From positions 124,001 to 188,000 of the forward strand of contig NZ_BNAR01000008.1 of NCBI RefSeq assembly GCF_014653695.1: DNA of 64,000 bases, read 5' to 3'. The position numbers and the translations under genes are program-made. Positions within the stretch are counted from its first letter, which is position 1. Each line of letters starts with the position of its first letter. Positions 1 through 7,700 of this stretch are shown here, in pieces. This DNA comes from Lentzea cavernae (GTDB taxonomy: Bacteria; Actinomycetota; Actinomycetes; Mycobacteriales; Pseudonocardiaceae). Below the pieces are notes generated by a model, which ran no database searches, was not told the origin of the DNA, and saw only the letters and a program-made list of their open reading frames with translations.

Positions 1-188
1 ACGGCCGGAGCGGACGAGGCGATGCCGGGCATGTTGTGGTGCTCGGCGAACCAGTAGCGGTGGTAGCCGAGGCGTTCTGCCTGCTGAGCGAGCTCCCGCG
101 AGTTCCGCAGCGCGGTCGTCGCGTCCGACCCCGACGTGATGGGCGCGAGGTCGAGTACGGACAGCGGGATCTCACTCAGACGGCTCAT
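1..188 (-). CDS. Luciferase-like (LLM class) flavin-dependent monooxygenase, N-terminal part
   Basis: This gene runs off the left edge; only the first 62 codons, read leftwards from ATG at 188, are present. The peptide reads as a typical LLM N-terminus: a first beta strand ([11 protein letters not shown]), then a helix with [16 protein letters not shown], the tryptophan/histidine-rich signature of bacterial luciferase-like F420- or FMN-dependent oxidoreductases of the YhbW/MsnO8 type. The family uses reduced flavin and oxygen, or F420, on small substrates; this protein's substrate cannot be inferred. The downstream neighbour on the same strand, a secreted serine hydrolase, ends 7 bp before the start, so the two may be co-transcribed. 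Confidence 0.85.
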   Translation of the reverse strand, partial: MSRLSEIPLSVLDLAPITSGSDATTALRNSRELAQQAERLGYHRYWFAEHHNMPGIASSAPA

Positions 189-195
189 ACATCGA

Positions 196-996
196 TCAAC
201 ACCGATACTTCGTCACTTCTTCCGTGAGACGGGTAACTCGTTTCGCGGCCTTCTCGTAGGTGGTGCCCTCGGGGTGCAGCGTCAGCACCGCGACGACGCT
301 GAACCAGCACGTGCCGGACGTGTGCAGGGCCGGCGACTTCGTGTCGAGGTCCCACTGGATCCGCGGGCGCGGCCTGTCCACACACGGCTTCGCGGGGTCG
401 CCGAACCCCGACCAGCCCTGCTTGAACGCGGGCTTCCAGGTGGCGGACGGCAGCCCGAACGACTGGTCGAACCCGTCCGACGCGCACTTCTCGGTCCGCT
501 GCAGGTGCCCCATGATCGTGCGCCGCACGTTCGGCCTGGCGTCCTCCAGCAGGTACTTGTAGATCTTCACGACGTCATGCGCGCTCACGGCCGTGTAACC
601 CCACATGCCGCGCTTCTCCGGCGGACGCGTGTCCTTGAGCTTCAGCCGCTCGGCCGTGCGCACGACGAGCTGCTCCCAGCCGTTCTCGACCCACAGCTCG
701 CTGGCCGCGTTGTCGTCGCTGACCCGCAACATGGGTTCGATGCGCGGGTCGTCGCCCCGCGTCTCCAACTGTTCGATCGCTATCAGGATCTTCACCAGCG
801 AGGCGGATCTGATCTGCTTGTGCACGTCACGGCCGGTCACCTGGTGCGTGATCCGGTCGTAGACCGCGTAGGAGGCCGTCGGTTCGGGAACGGGTGCCGT
901 CGTGGGTGCCGCGAGCAGGGCCGTCGTCAGAAGTAGGTGCACGGCCCCGGAAGCTAGCGAGAACGATGACCTTTCGCCCGATGTTTCGTAGATCAC
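196..996 (-). CDS. Secreted serine hydrolase of the class A beta-lactamase fold
   Basis: 266 residues. A hydrophobic stretch at about residues 14-34 looks like a signal peptide. The mature part carries the penicillin-binding/beta-lactamase triad in order: S66-L-V-K69 (SxxK), S93-D-D-N96 in the SxN position, and K192-Q-G194 in the KTG position. Overall similarity to true beta-lactamases is low and the Glu166-type omega loop is not obvious, so a wall-related serine hydrolase is more likely than resistance. Start is GTG at 996; a GTG at 942, just before the hydrophobic stretch, is an alternative. It is divergent from the monooxygenase at 1037 with only 40 bp between them, so the two promoters must overlap. 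Confidence 0.75.
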   Translation of the reverse strand: MIYETSGERSSFSLASGAVHLLLTTALLAAPTTAPVPEPTASYAVYDRITHQVTGRDVHKQIRSASLVKILIAIEQLETRGDDPRIEPMLRVSDDNAASELWVENGWEQLVVRTAERLKLKDTRPPEKRGMWGYTAVSAHDVVKIYKYLLEDARPNVRRTIMGHLQRTEKCASDGFDQSFGLPSATWKPAFKQGWSGFGDPAKPCVDRPRPRIQWDLDTKSPALHTSGTCWFSVVAVLTLHPEGTTYEKAAKRVTRLTEEVTKYRC

Positions 997-1036
997 AGGT
1001 GAGACGGAGTGACCGTGCCGTCACGTTGACCGTGGT

Positions 1037-2083
1037 GTGACGGACGTGGTGGTGATCGGCGCGGGACAGGCGGGCCTGTCCGCCTCCTACTTCTTGCGGC
1101 GGCGCGGTGTCGACCACGTCGTGCTGGACGCGAACCCCTCTCCGGGCGGCGCGTGGCTGCACCGCTGGCAGAGCCTGCGCATGCGGACCGTGCACGGCAT
1201 CCACGAGCTGCCCGGCATGCCGTTCGAGCAGCCCGCACCCGACGAACCCGCGAACGAGGCGATCCCGTCCTACTTCGCCCGCTACGAACAGCTCTTCGAC
1301 CTGCCCGTGGTGAGGCCGGTGAACGTCACCCAGGTGGTGAACGACGGCGCGCTGCTCAAGGTCGAGACCACCGACGGCGTCTGGACCACCCGAGGCCTGA
1401 TCAACGCGACGGGCACCTGGCGCCGCCCCTTCTGGCCGCACTACCCGGGCCAGGAGACGTTCCAGGGCCGCCAGGTCCACACCGCCGACTACCAGGGCCC
1501 CGCCGACTTCGCGGGCAAGCGCGTCGTGGTCGTGGGCGGCGGCGCCTCGGCCACGCAACTGCTGCTGGAACTCGCTCCCTTCGCAGCGGAGACCCGCTGG
1601 GTCACGCGGCACGAACCGGTGTGGCGGGAGGGCCCGTTCACCGAGGACTACGGCCGCTGGGTGGTCGGCATGGTCGAGGAACGCGTGCGGGCAGGCCTGA
1701 TCCCGCGCAGCGTCGTCAGCGTCACCGGTCTGGCCCTGAACGACGAGACGCGTGCCGGTCTGGCCGCTGGTGTGCTGGACCGCAAGCCGATGTTCGAGCG
1801 CATCACTCCCGCCGGTGTGGAGTGGGCGTCCGGGGAGCGCTTCGATGCCGACATCATCTTGTGGGCCACCGGGTTCCGGCATGACCTCGACCACCTCGCG
1901 CCGTTGCACCTGCGGGCCGCCGGTGGCGGGATTCAGGTGGACGGCACCCGTGTGGTGTCGGATCCGCGGATCCATCTTGTGGGGTATGGGCCTTCGGCCA
2001 GCACCATCGGGGCCAATCGGGCTGGGCGGGCTGCTGTTCGGGAGCTTGTGGGGTATTTGGACGGTGTGAAGGCCGCGGGTTAG
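1037..2083 (+). CDS. FAD/NAD(P)-dependent flavoprotein monooxygenase
   Basis: 348 residues starting at GTG 1037. An FAD-binding Rossmann motif G8-A-G10-Q-A-G13 opens the protein. An FMO-like sequence with F142, G144 and H148 spaced as in the flavin monooxygenase fingerprint follows, and a second nucleotide-binding motif G167-G-G-A-S-A172 lies after VVVV. This two-dinucleotide layout fits small actinobacterial NAD(P)/FAD oxidoreductases that hydroxylate or oxidise heteroatoms; the substrate is unknown. Its 3' end is rich in TGG/GGG codons and is partly copied twice into the downstream spacer (see the repeat entry). It converges on the DedA gene. Confidence 0.85.
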   Translation: MTDVVVIGAGQAGLSASYFLRRRGVDHVVLDANPSPGGAWLHRWQSLRMRTVHGIHELPGMPFEQPAPDEPANEAIPSYFARYEQLFDLPVVRPVNVTQVVNDGALLKVETTDGVWTTRGLINATGTWRRPFWPHYPGQETFQGRQVHTADYQGPADFAGKRVVVVGGGASATQLLLELAPFAAETRWVTRHEPVWREGPFTEDYGRWVVGMVEERVRAGLIPRSVVSVTGLALNDETRAGLAAGVLDRKPMFERITPAGVEWASGERFDADIILWATGFRHDLDHLAPLHLRAAGGGIQVDGTRVVSDPRIHLVGYGPSASTIGANRAGRAAVRELVGYLDGVKAAG

Positions 2084-2605
2084 TGGTGGACCGGGGTTGA
2101 GGTTGGAAGCGCCGGGATCAGGTGTTCGGGCTGGCTGGCTTTTTCGACACGCGGGTCGCCGTGGCGACCGTCGTGGCTGTGAATGGATGCCTCGGGGTAT
2201 GAGCCGTCGGCCAGCGCTGTTGGGGAACTGGGTGGAGCGCTGCTGTTCGTAGGCGGAGCGAGGTTCCAGCACAGCGTGGAGCTCGCAAACCGGTCCGTGG
2301 ACCGGGTGGGACCGGCGGCGCGGTCAGGCGTTCGTGCTGGCTGGTCTCCGCGACACGCGGATGACCACGAAGACAATCGGGGCCGCAGAGCTATGTCGTG
2401 GCGCCGGGCCGTCGGCCAACGCTGTCGGGGCGGCAGGCGCGCTGCGATCGTGAGCCGTCGGGGCGGCAGGCGCGCTGCTGTTCGTGGGCGGGGCCTGGGG
2501 ACAGCCTGAAGGTCGCGGACGGCCCGCGGGCCGAAGCCGAGAACGGCAGGGTGGTCAGGCGTTCGTGTCGGCTCGTTTCTTCGAGATGCGGGTGACCACG
2601 AAGAC
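1985..2605. repeat. Degenerate tandem copies of the convergent gene junction
   Basis: The 471-bp spacer between two converging genes (2084-2554) holds no credible gene. It reads as diverged repeats of the gene ends themselves. Block A, the 3' end of the monooxygenase gene (from 1985, GGCCTTCGGCCAGCACC), recurs near 2197 (GAGCCGTCGGCCAGCGC) and near 2404 (GGGCCGTCGGCCAACGC). Block B, the 3' end of the DedA gene (from about 2553, GTCAGGCGTTCGTG), recurs near 2117 and 2322, followed each time by CGACACGCGG-like or CGAGATGCGG sequence. The period is about 205-228 bp. The last copy also contains a perfect 22-bp direct repeat (2424-2445 and 2457-2478, 33 bp apart). Confidence 0.7.
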
Positions 2606-3169
2606 GGCCACGGCCACGACTGCGAGGCCCAGGACGACCTTCGAGCCGATGCCCACGTACTGCTCGACCAGGTGCCAGTTGTCGCCCAGCAGGTAGCCCG
2701 CGAGGATCAGCGCCGTGTTCCACAGGAGGCTGCCGGCGGCGGTGTAGGCGAGGAACGGCGCTAATCGCATGCGTTCGACGCCGGCCGGGATCGAGATCAG
2801 GCTGCGGAAGACCGGGATCATGCGGCCGAAGAAGACCGCGCGGTAGCCGTTGCGCAGGAACCAGGCCTCTGTCTTGTCCACATCGGACACTCGCACGAGG
2901 GGCATGCGGGAGGCGATGTGGCGGACTCGGTCGCGGCCCAGCAGGGCGCCGATCCAGTACAGCAGGAGTGCGCCCGCGACGGAGCCGAAGGTGGTCCAGG
3001 CGATGGCGTCGAACAGCGACATCTTGCCCTGGGCCGCGGTGAAGCCGGCCAGGGGCAGGAAGACCTCGCTGGGCAGGGGTGGGAACAGGTTCTCCAGCGC
3101 GATCGCCAACGCCGCTCCGGGTGCGCCGGCCGCGTGCATCAGGTCGGTGACCCAGTCGACCAAGTTCAT
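2555..3169 (-). CDS. DedA/VTT-domain membrane protein
   Basis: 204 residues from ATG at 3169, the usual DedA length; the open frame continues upstream for 73 codons of proline/serine-rich sequence that I do not count as coding. Family signatures are clear: ENLFPPLPSEVFLPLAG near the N-terminus (E-x3-P-x-P-x-E) and GRMIPVFRSLISIPAG in the centre (G-R-x2-P-x2-R), with several hydrophobic helices and a basic, cytosolic tail. DedA proteins are integral membrane proteins linked to proton-motive force, envelope homeostasis and lipid-carrier or phospholipid flipping. Codon 136 (2762-2764 on the plus strand) is TTA, rare at this G+C. The gene converges on the flavoprotein gene through a duplicated spacer. 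Confidence 0.88.
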   Translation of the reverse strand: MNLVDWVTDLMHAAGAPGAALAIALENLFPPLPSEVFLPLAGFTAAQGKMSLFDAIAWTTFGSVAGALLLYWIGALLGRDRVRHIASRMPLVRVSDVDKTEAWFLRNGYRAVFFGRMIPVFRSLISIPAGVERMRLAPFLAYTAAGSLLWNTALILAGYLLGDNWHLVEQYVGIGSKVVLGLAVVAVAVFVVTRISKKRADTNA

Positions 3170-3226
3170 GTCGTCCAAGTTACGGATGGATGGGGGTGGG
3201 GACATTGGGGTAACCCGCAATGTTGG

Positions 3227-3244
3227 GGTGGGGGAAACCCCACC
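3227..3244. promoter_or_regulatory. GAAA-capped inverted repeat upstream of DedA
   Basis: GGTGGGG-GAAA-CCCCACC is a perfect 7-bp stem closed by a GNRA-type tetraloop (plus-strand sense). A second GGGG-AAAA-CCC element follows at about 3253-3263. Both lie in the 302-bp stretch 3170-3471 that has no gene and feeds two divergent starts. Operator, attenuator or leader structure are all possible. Confidence 0.35.
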
Positions 3245-3424
3245 TCCGGGTCGGGGAAAACCCTCGGAAGCAGAGGAGTTCTTGCGTCCGAACAGGAACG
3301 GGTCAGTTCCGAGTGCGGTCCAAGAGCTCAGGGTGAGAGTGCTCACGCCGACCATATCCGAACATTCTTCATGATCCTCCTCGTCCACAAAGGAAACAGC
3401 GCGGTCCGTTCGTCCACAAAGCGG

Positions 3425-3440
3425 CGGAAAGGCCTTTCCG
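3425..3440. promoter_or_regulatory. 16-bp perfect palindrome ahead of the AAA regulator
   Basis: CGGAAAGGCCTTTCCG is a perfect palindrome 32 bp before the regulator start, overlapping the expected -35 area. Two direct repeats CGTCCACAAAG lie just upstream (near 3383 and 3411). The arrangement suggests an operator, possibly autoregulatory. Confidence 0.4.
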
Positions 3441-3458
3441 GCGACAGGATCGTTTGAC

Positions 3459-3464
3459 TACGAT
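3459..3464 (+). promoter_or_regulatory. -10 box (TACGAT) for a leaderless start
   Basis: TACGAT fits TANNNT and ends exactly 7 nt before ATG 3472, so transcription would begin at or next to the start codon. Confidence 0.45.
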
Positions 3465-3471
3465 CTTTTCG

Positions 3472-4557
3472 ATGGCAGACCAGGTGGAGACGTGCGCGTT
3501 CTGCGGCACCGCGGCCGCCACCTCCCGGCCCAGACGCGCGCGGTACTGCTCGAACGCGTGCCGGCAGCGGGCTTACCGGCAGCGCGTGAACGAGCCCGTC
3601 GCGGCGCTGGACAGCTTCATCGGCCGGGACGCCGAACTGGGCCGGCTCAGGAGGAACGAAGCGCGCGTGCTCACGCTCGTCGGTCCGGCGGGTGTCGGGA
3701 AGAGCAGGCTGGTCAAGGAGTTCGCCGGGAACGGGGCGACGTGGGTCGAGCTCGCCGCCGAGGTGGACGTGGCGCGGGCGTGTGCGGCGGCGCTCGGTGA
3801 GCGGAGCGAAGAGCCCGTGCTGAGCACGCTGGTGCGCGCGCTCAGCGGGCGGAAGACGGTGCTGGTGCTGGACAACTGCGAGCGGGTCGCGGCGGAGTGC
3901 GCGGCGGTGCTCGAACCGCTGCTGCTCGGCTGTCCCGGTCTGACGGTCGTCGCGACCAGCAGGGAACCGCTGCGGCTGCCGGGGGAGGTGCTGTTCGCGG
4001 TGCAGCCGTTGTCGCTCGGGGACGCCGTGGAGCTGTTCACCGACCGCGCCCGAGCGAACCAGGTGGGTCTGCGGCTCGGCGGACGAGACGCGGTCGCGGC
4101 CCTGTGCGCGAGGCTGGACCGCCTGCCGCTGGCCATGGAGCTCGCGGCACGGCTCGTGACGGTGCTGACCGTCGAGGAGCTCCTGGCGCGGCTGGACGAC
4201 CGGCTGGAGCTGCTCAACCGCGGCAACCGCACCGCCGCCGCACGCCACCGGAGCCTGCGCGCCGCGATCGGCTGGAGCTACGACCACCTCAGCGCCGAGG
4301 AGCAGCACGTGTTCCGGTGCATCTCGCAGGGGCCGGGCGGGTTCGGGCTCGACGGCGCGGTGCAGGCGTGCGACCTGCCGACGGACCGGGTGCTGGTGCT
4401 GCTGTCCGCGCTCGTGTCGAAGTCGTTGCTCACGTTCACCGGGAGCGGCCGGTTCGAGCAGCTGGAGTCGATCAGGCTCTACGGCAGGGAACGGCTCGCG
4501 GAGCAGGCCCGCCGCGGGCAGACCCCGCGGCGAACCGCTGAAACCGCTGGTCAATGA
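3472..4557 (+). CDS. Zinc-finger/AAA (NB-ARC-like) regulator, short form
   Basis: 361 residues from ATG 3472; TTG at 3454 would add six residues, but the -10 box favours a leaderless ATG. Residues C8, C11, C26 and C30 form a CxxC...CxxxC knuckle followed by RQRAYRQR, a module common at the N-terminus of actinobacterial regulators. Then comes an ATPase: Walker A G71-P-A-G-V-G-K-S78, Walker B LVLDNCE around D134, and ATSREPLRLPGE, as in the AfsR/LAL STAND class. Full-length relatives continue with several hundred residues of TPR repeats. This protein stops after the winged-helix-like segment, its stop codon overlapping the end of the tRNA gene. It may be a naturally short switch or a truncation made by integration at the tRNA. 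Confidence 0.75.
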   Translation: MADQVETCAFCGTAAATSRPRRARYCSNACRQRAYRQRVNEPVAALDSFIGRDAELGRLRRNEARVLTLVGPAGVGKSRLVKEFAGNGATWVELAAEVDVARACAAALGERSEEPVLSTLVRALSGRKTVLVLDNCERVAAECAAVLEPLLLGCPGLTVVATSREPLRLPGEVLFAVQPLSLGDAVELFTDRARANQVGLRLGGRDAVAALCARLDRLPLAMELAARLVTVLTVEELLARLDDRLELLNRGNRTAAARHRSLRAAIGWSYDHLSAEEQHVFRCISQGPGGFGLDGAVQACDLPTDRVLVLLSALVSKSLLTFTGSGRFEQLESIRLYGRERLAEQARRGQTPRRTAETAGQ

Positions 4558-4628
4558 GGTCGGGGGGACTCGAACCCCCACTGGCTGGGACCTAAACCCA
4601 GTGCCTCTGCCAATTGGGCTACGACCCC
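4555..4628 (-). tRNA. tRNA with UAG anticodon (leucine codon CUA) but class I shape
   Basis: The minus strand folds into a complete cloverleaf: acceptor GGGGTCG/CGACCTC, a D arm starting GCCC with GG in its loop, anticodon stem CTGGG/CCCAG with loop TTTAGGT, a five-base variable loop (CCAGT), and T arm GGGGG-TTCGAGT-CCCCC, then discriminator A. Positions 34-36 read UAG, which decodes CUA (Leu). Leucine tRNAs normally have a long variable arm (class II); here it is only five bases, so charging by leucyl-tRNA synthetase is uncertain. CCA is not encoded. The last three bases overlap, antisense, the stop codon of the preceding regulator. Confidence 0.85.
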
Positions 4629-4737
4629 TCGCGGGGAAGCCTATAGCCCTGCCACGGACTCGCTCTCGCGGGTCGCGCGAAGCCGCGCCACCCGCCGTCC
4701 ACTACGGTTGGCGGTAGAACCGCTGCTAGGAGGACAT

Positions 4738-4959
4738 GTGGCTCGCGATCCCGACACCATCCAGCGCGAGATCGAACAGGCTCGCACCGCGCTGGCCGCC
4801 ACCCTGGACGAGCTCGGCGAGCGGGCCAACCCGCAGAAGCTCGTCGAGCAGGGCAAGTCGTCCGTGCTCGACGTGCTGAGCCAGCCCAAGGTCAAGTACA
4901 CGCTGATCGCGGTCGGCGCGGTGGTCGGCTTCGCGCTGGTGCGCAAGCTGTTCCGCTAG
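4738..4959 (+). CDS. DUF3618 small membrane-anchored protein
   Basis: 73 residues from GTG 4738, preceded by AGGAGGA three bases upstream. The sequence DPDTIQREIEQARTALAATL is the DUF3618 signature: an amphipathic helix starting D-P-x-x-I-x-x-E-I-E-x-x-R. A linker and a C-terminal transmembrane helix at about residues 52-70 follow, ending in the basic tail RKLFR. DUF3618 proteins are small actinobacterial envelope proteins without an assigned biochemical role. An earlier in-frame ATG at 4708 lacks a ribosome-binding site. It ends tail to tail with the TetR gene, both stop codons sharing CTAG. Confidence 0.85.
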   Translation: MARDPDTIQREIEQARTALAATLDELGERANPQKLVEQGKSSVLDVLSQPKVKYTLIAVGAVVGFALVRKLFR

Positions 4960-5570
4960 CTGTTCCGCACCAACGGCAGGAGCACCTGCTCGACGACCTT
5001 CTCCACGAACGGCTCGTCGAGCGGGTCCCCGGTCAGCATCAGCCGGTAGATCAGGGCGGCGCCCGCGATCTCGACGGCCATGCCGCGCGGGGCGTCAGCG
5101 CGCAGCTCGCCCCGTTCGGCGGCCCGGTCGAGGATGCCGCGCAGCACGTCGCGCTGGGAGATCAGGAACGTCTCGCGGAACGCCGTCGCCAGCTCGGGCT
5201 CGTGCGGGAGCTCGCCCACGAGTGCCTGGGCGGCCTTGCCGATCGGTCCGGACAGGAACGCGGCGAACGACGAGAGGAACTCGCGCAGGTCCCCGGCCAG
5301 CGAACCGGTGTCCGGTGCCGCGAGGTTCTGCGTGGCGAGCTGGGTGCACGTGTCGATCACGAGATCGAGCTTCGACTCCCACCGCCGGTAGATCGTCGCC
5401 TTGCCCGCTCTCGCACGGGCCGCCACCGCGTCCATGGTGAGGGCCCGGTACCCGACCTCGGCCATCACCTCGAGCGCTGCCTGGCGTAAAGCGTCGTCCC
5501 TGCTGGCGTCGCGAGGGCGGCCCCGTTGCGGGGTCCTGCCCTCGTTGAACGCCGTTGTCGACACGGCCAT
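4956..5570 (-). CDS. TetR/AcrR-family transcriptional regulator
   Basis: 204 residues from ATG 5570 with GAGGAGGTGG immediately upstream, which decides against the in-frame ORF extension to 5648. The N-terminal third is a standard TetR DNA-binding domain: RGRPRDASRDDALRQAALEVMAEVGYRALTMD-type helix 1, then a helix-turn-helix around residues 44-65 ending KATIYRRWESK. The C-terminal part is an all-helical ligand-binding domain of the TetR_C_16-like kind. Target genes are not evident: the gene is flanked tail-to-tail by DUF3618 and preceded by an unrelated methyltransferase, so self-control or remote control is likely. Confidence 0.85.
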   Translation of the reverse strand: MAVSTTAFNEGRTPQRGRPRDASRDDALRQAALEVMAEVGYRALTMDAVAARARAGKATIYRRWESKLDLVIDTCTQLATQNLAAPDTGSLAGDLREFLSSFAAFLSGPIGKAAQALVGELPHEPELATAFRETFLISQRDVLRGILDRAAERGELRADAPRGMAVEIAGAALIYRLMLTGDPLDEPFVEKVVEQVLLPLVRNS

Positions 5571-5696
5571 GCCACCTCCTCGTACAAGGACACGGCACGC
5601 GCGTGTCTCCCCGCCCCTTTGGCGGAACATCCTAGGCGTCCTGCCCACCTGGCAGGGTGAGCAGCACCCGGTTGTTGCATCGTGTTGTTGTGAGTT

Positions 5697-6455
5697 CTAT
5701 CTTGCGCGGTCCGCGCGAGAGGACCGCGCAAAAGCGAGCTGGGTCATGTAGCGCTTCACGATCCGGCCGTCGTAGCGCGTGTCGATCAGCCGGCCGATGT
5801 CCGCGACCAACCGGTCCCGGTCGGGCAGCGTGATGTGGTTCGAGTACGTGAGCAGCAGGTCGACGTACGTTTCGGTGCTGTAGGCGAGGTCCCACTCGTA
5901 CCGGTGGAACTCGGGCTCGCCGAAGAACGCGCTCTCATCGAACTCGCGGGGGACGTCCGCCGCGGGGGAGAGCCGCAGACCCGGTGGCGTCGTGGGGTCC
6001 CAGCGCTCGTAGCACTCCTGCACGTCCACGGAGAACTGCTCGGTCCCGCCCGCGACGTGGTGCGTCGAGATCACGGCCAGCACCCCGCCGGGACGCAACG
6101 CCGCCGCGCAGCGGGCCATCCGCGTGGCCGGGTCGAGCCAGTGGAACGCCGTCGCGGACACCACGAGGTCGAACGGCTCCTCGGGCAACGGCCAGACCTC
6201 GAAGTCCGCCACGACCACCTCGGCCGCCGGCGCGTGCACACGGGCGAGGGCCGCGAGATCAGGGCTCAGCTCGACGGCCGTCACGTCACCGAGCGACGTC
6301 AGCGGCAGCGTGGCCTGGCCGGTGCCGGGCCCGATCTCCAGGATCCGGGGCCCGGACAGCAGGGAGAACAGCTCGGCAGGATAGCCGGGACGGGCCCGGT
6401 GGTAGCGGGCCGCGTCCTGTCCGAACGTGGTGCGCAGGTGCTCGCGGTCGGTCAC
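5697..6455 (-). CDS. Class I SAM-dependent methyltransferase
   Basis: 252 residues. Motif I is I38-L-E40-I-G-P-G-T-G46, followed by the acidic end of strand 2 (AVELSPDLAAL) and motif IV-like SATAFHWLDP, as in the UbiE/YcgJ-like (Methyltransf_11/25) small-molecule methyltransferases. The substrate is not predictable. Start GTG 6455 overlaps the stop of the esterase gene as GTGA, so translation is coupled and the two proteins probably belong to one pathway or one stress response. The C-terminal SSRADRAR tail is encoded by a perfect inverted repeat. Confidence 0.85.
   Translation of the reverse strand: MTDREHLRTTFGQDAARYHRARPGYPAELFSLLSGPRILEIGPGTGQATLPLTSLGDVTAVELSPDLAALARVHAPAAEVVVADFEVWPLPEEPFDLVVSATAFHWLDPATRMARCAAALRPGGVLAVISTHHVAGGTEQFSVDVQECYERWDPTTPPGLRLSPAADVPREFDESAFFGEPEFHRYEWDLAYSTETYVDLLLTYSNHITLPDRDRLVADIGRLIDTRYDGRIVKRYMTQLAFARSSRADRAR
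5702..5731 (-). terminator. Hairpin inside the 3' end of the methyltransferase gene
   Basis: TTGCGCGGTCC and GGACCGCGCAA form an 11-bp perfect stem with an 8-nt loop, within the last codons of the methyltransferase. No T-run follows on the minus strand, so termination would be of the T-poor actinobacterial kind. Confidence 0.4.
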
Positions 6456-7591
6456 ACGCCGAATTCAAGCGAGCGCGACGGGAGCGCGTCCATCCCGTTT
6501 CGCGCGAACCCGGTCCAGACGCCGCGCATGGTCTTGGCCAGCACGGGATCCGGTTCCTGCCCGGCGAGCATGCCGGCGCCGCGCCAGCCGTCCGGGTCGA
6601 ACAGGAACGGCAGGTCCATGCAGTGGCACGAACCCAGAGGGGCGCCGGCCGGTGCCCACCCGAAGGTGTAGGTGGCGACCTGACCGCCTGCCGCCGCCCA
6701 GTCCCGTGCCAGGTCGCGAGCGCCGAGGGCGAAGACCAACTCGGTCACGGCCTCCCAGTGCTCACGGCTCTGCACGTACGGGCTGCCGTCGTCGGCCGTG
6801 TGCCCCACGAGCAGTTCGACGCGGGAGGCGGCCGCGGCGAGGTCGACCTCGTCCAGCACCGGTGCGAACGGCATGCCGCCCGACGGGGCGAACTTCGGTC
6901 CGACCTCGGCGACGGCGGCGGTCTGAGCCGCCAGCACGTCCTCGGCGGAGGTGGAGGCGCCGACCGAAATGGACGAACGCAGCGCGGCCGTCATGTCGGC
7001 CCGCTCCGGGCTGCGCGTGCCCAGCGGCGCGCTCTGCAGGATCGCGCGGTGGAACAGGTTCTCGGTGTCCACGAGCATCAGCGCGTACACGGAGTCGGCA
7101 CCCGCCGACTGCCCGAACGCCGTCACGTTCGACGGGTCACCACCGAACGCGCTGATGTTGTCCCGCACCCACCGCAGCGCCGTGAGCTGGTCGAGCAGGC
7201 CCAGGTTGTCCTGCAGGTAACCGAAAACGCCGAGGCGGTAGCTGACGCTGACGACCACGACACCTTCCGCCGCGAGCAACGAGGCGTCGTACTTCGTGGA
7301 CTCGCCGCTGCCGGTCACGTAGGCGCCGCCGTGGAACCAGACCATCACCGGCAGGCCGGAGGCGTCCGCCGGAGCCGTCACGCTCAGCACGTGGCAGTGC
7401 TCGTCGAACGACAGCCCCTCGACCGAGTTGCCCACCACCGCGGCCAGCGACGACGGCGGCTGCGGGCAGGCGGGGCCGCGCTCGGAGGAGCGCACGCCGT
7501 CCCAGGCGAGCGGCTGCGGCGCGGCGAAACGGGAAGCGGTCGCATAACGGATGCCGCGGGCCCGCACGAGGCCGTCGGAGGTGATCTGCAC
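6452..7591 (-). CDS. Type B carboxylesterase (para-nitrobenzyl esterase family)
   Basis: 379 residues from GTG 7591. Alpha/beta-hydrolase landmarks: oxyanion-hole H87-G-G-A-Y91, nucleophile elbow G160-Q-S162-A-G164, GVFGY between them, and a late CHCMDLPF segment that supplies the catalytic histidine region (G-x-x-H-x-x-D/E-L in the family). At 379 residues it is shorter than typical 480-530-residue members, mainly in the middle and C-terminal lid. The protein lacks a signal peptide, so it acts in the cytosol on esters of unknown nature. The open frame extends upstream to 7681, but TAGTAT seven bases before 7591 supports a leaderless start. It forms an operon with the methyltransferase. Confidence 0.85.
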   Translation of the reverse strand: MQITSDGLVRARGIRYATASRFAAPQPLAWDGVRSSERGPACPQPPSSLAAVVGNSVEGLSFDEHCHVLSVTAPADASGLPVMVWFHGGAYVTGSGESTKYDASLLAAEGVVVVSVSYRLGVFGYLQDNLGLLDQLTALRWVRDNISAFGGDPSNVTAFGQSAGADSVYALMLVDTENLFHRAILQSAPLGTRSPERADMTAALRSSISVGASTSAEDVLAAQTAAVAEVGPKFAPSGGMPFAPVLDEVDLAAAASRVELLVGHTADDGSPYVQSREHWEAVTELVFALGARDLARDWAAAGGQVATYTFGWAPAGAPLGSCHCMDLPFLFDPDGWRGAGMLAGQEPDPVLAKTMRGVWTGFARNGMDALPSRSLEFGV

Positions 7592-7598
7592 GCTCCCG

Positions 7599-7604
7599 AT
7601 ACTA
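7599..7604 (-). promoter_or_regulatory. -10 box (TAGTAT) for the esterase
   Basis: Minus-strand TAGTAT ends 7 nt before GTG 7591, giving a leaderless transcript. Confidence 0.5.
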
Positions 7605-7700
7605 GGCACGCGTAACGAACTCCACAGCGTCTCGATTCGGCGGGAAGCGCCGACCAGGAGCACGATGCAAAGGTTGTTCAACGACTTGGAGGAGGCGCCC

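Noticed and set aside
196-996. Considered as a resistance beta-lactamase
   Set aside because: SxxK, SDN-like and KxG motifs are present but the Glu166 region is not recognisable and overall similarity is low.
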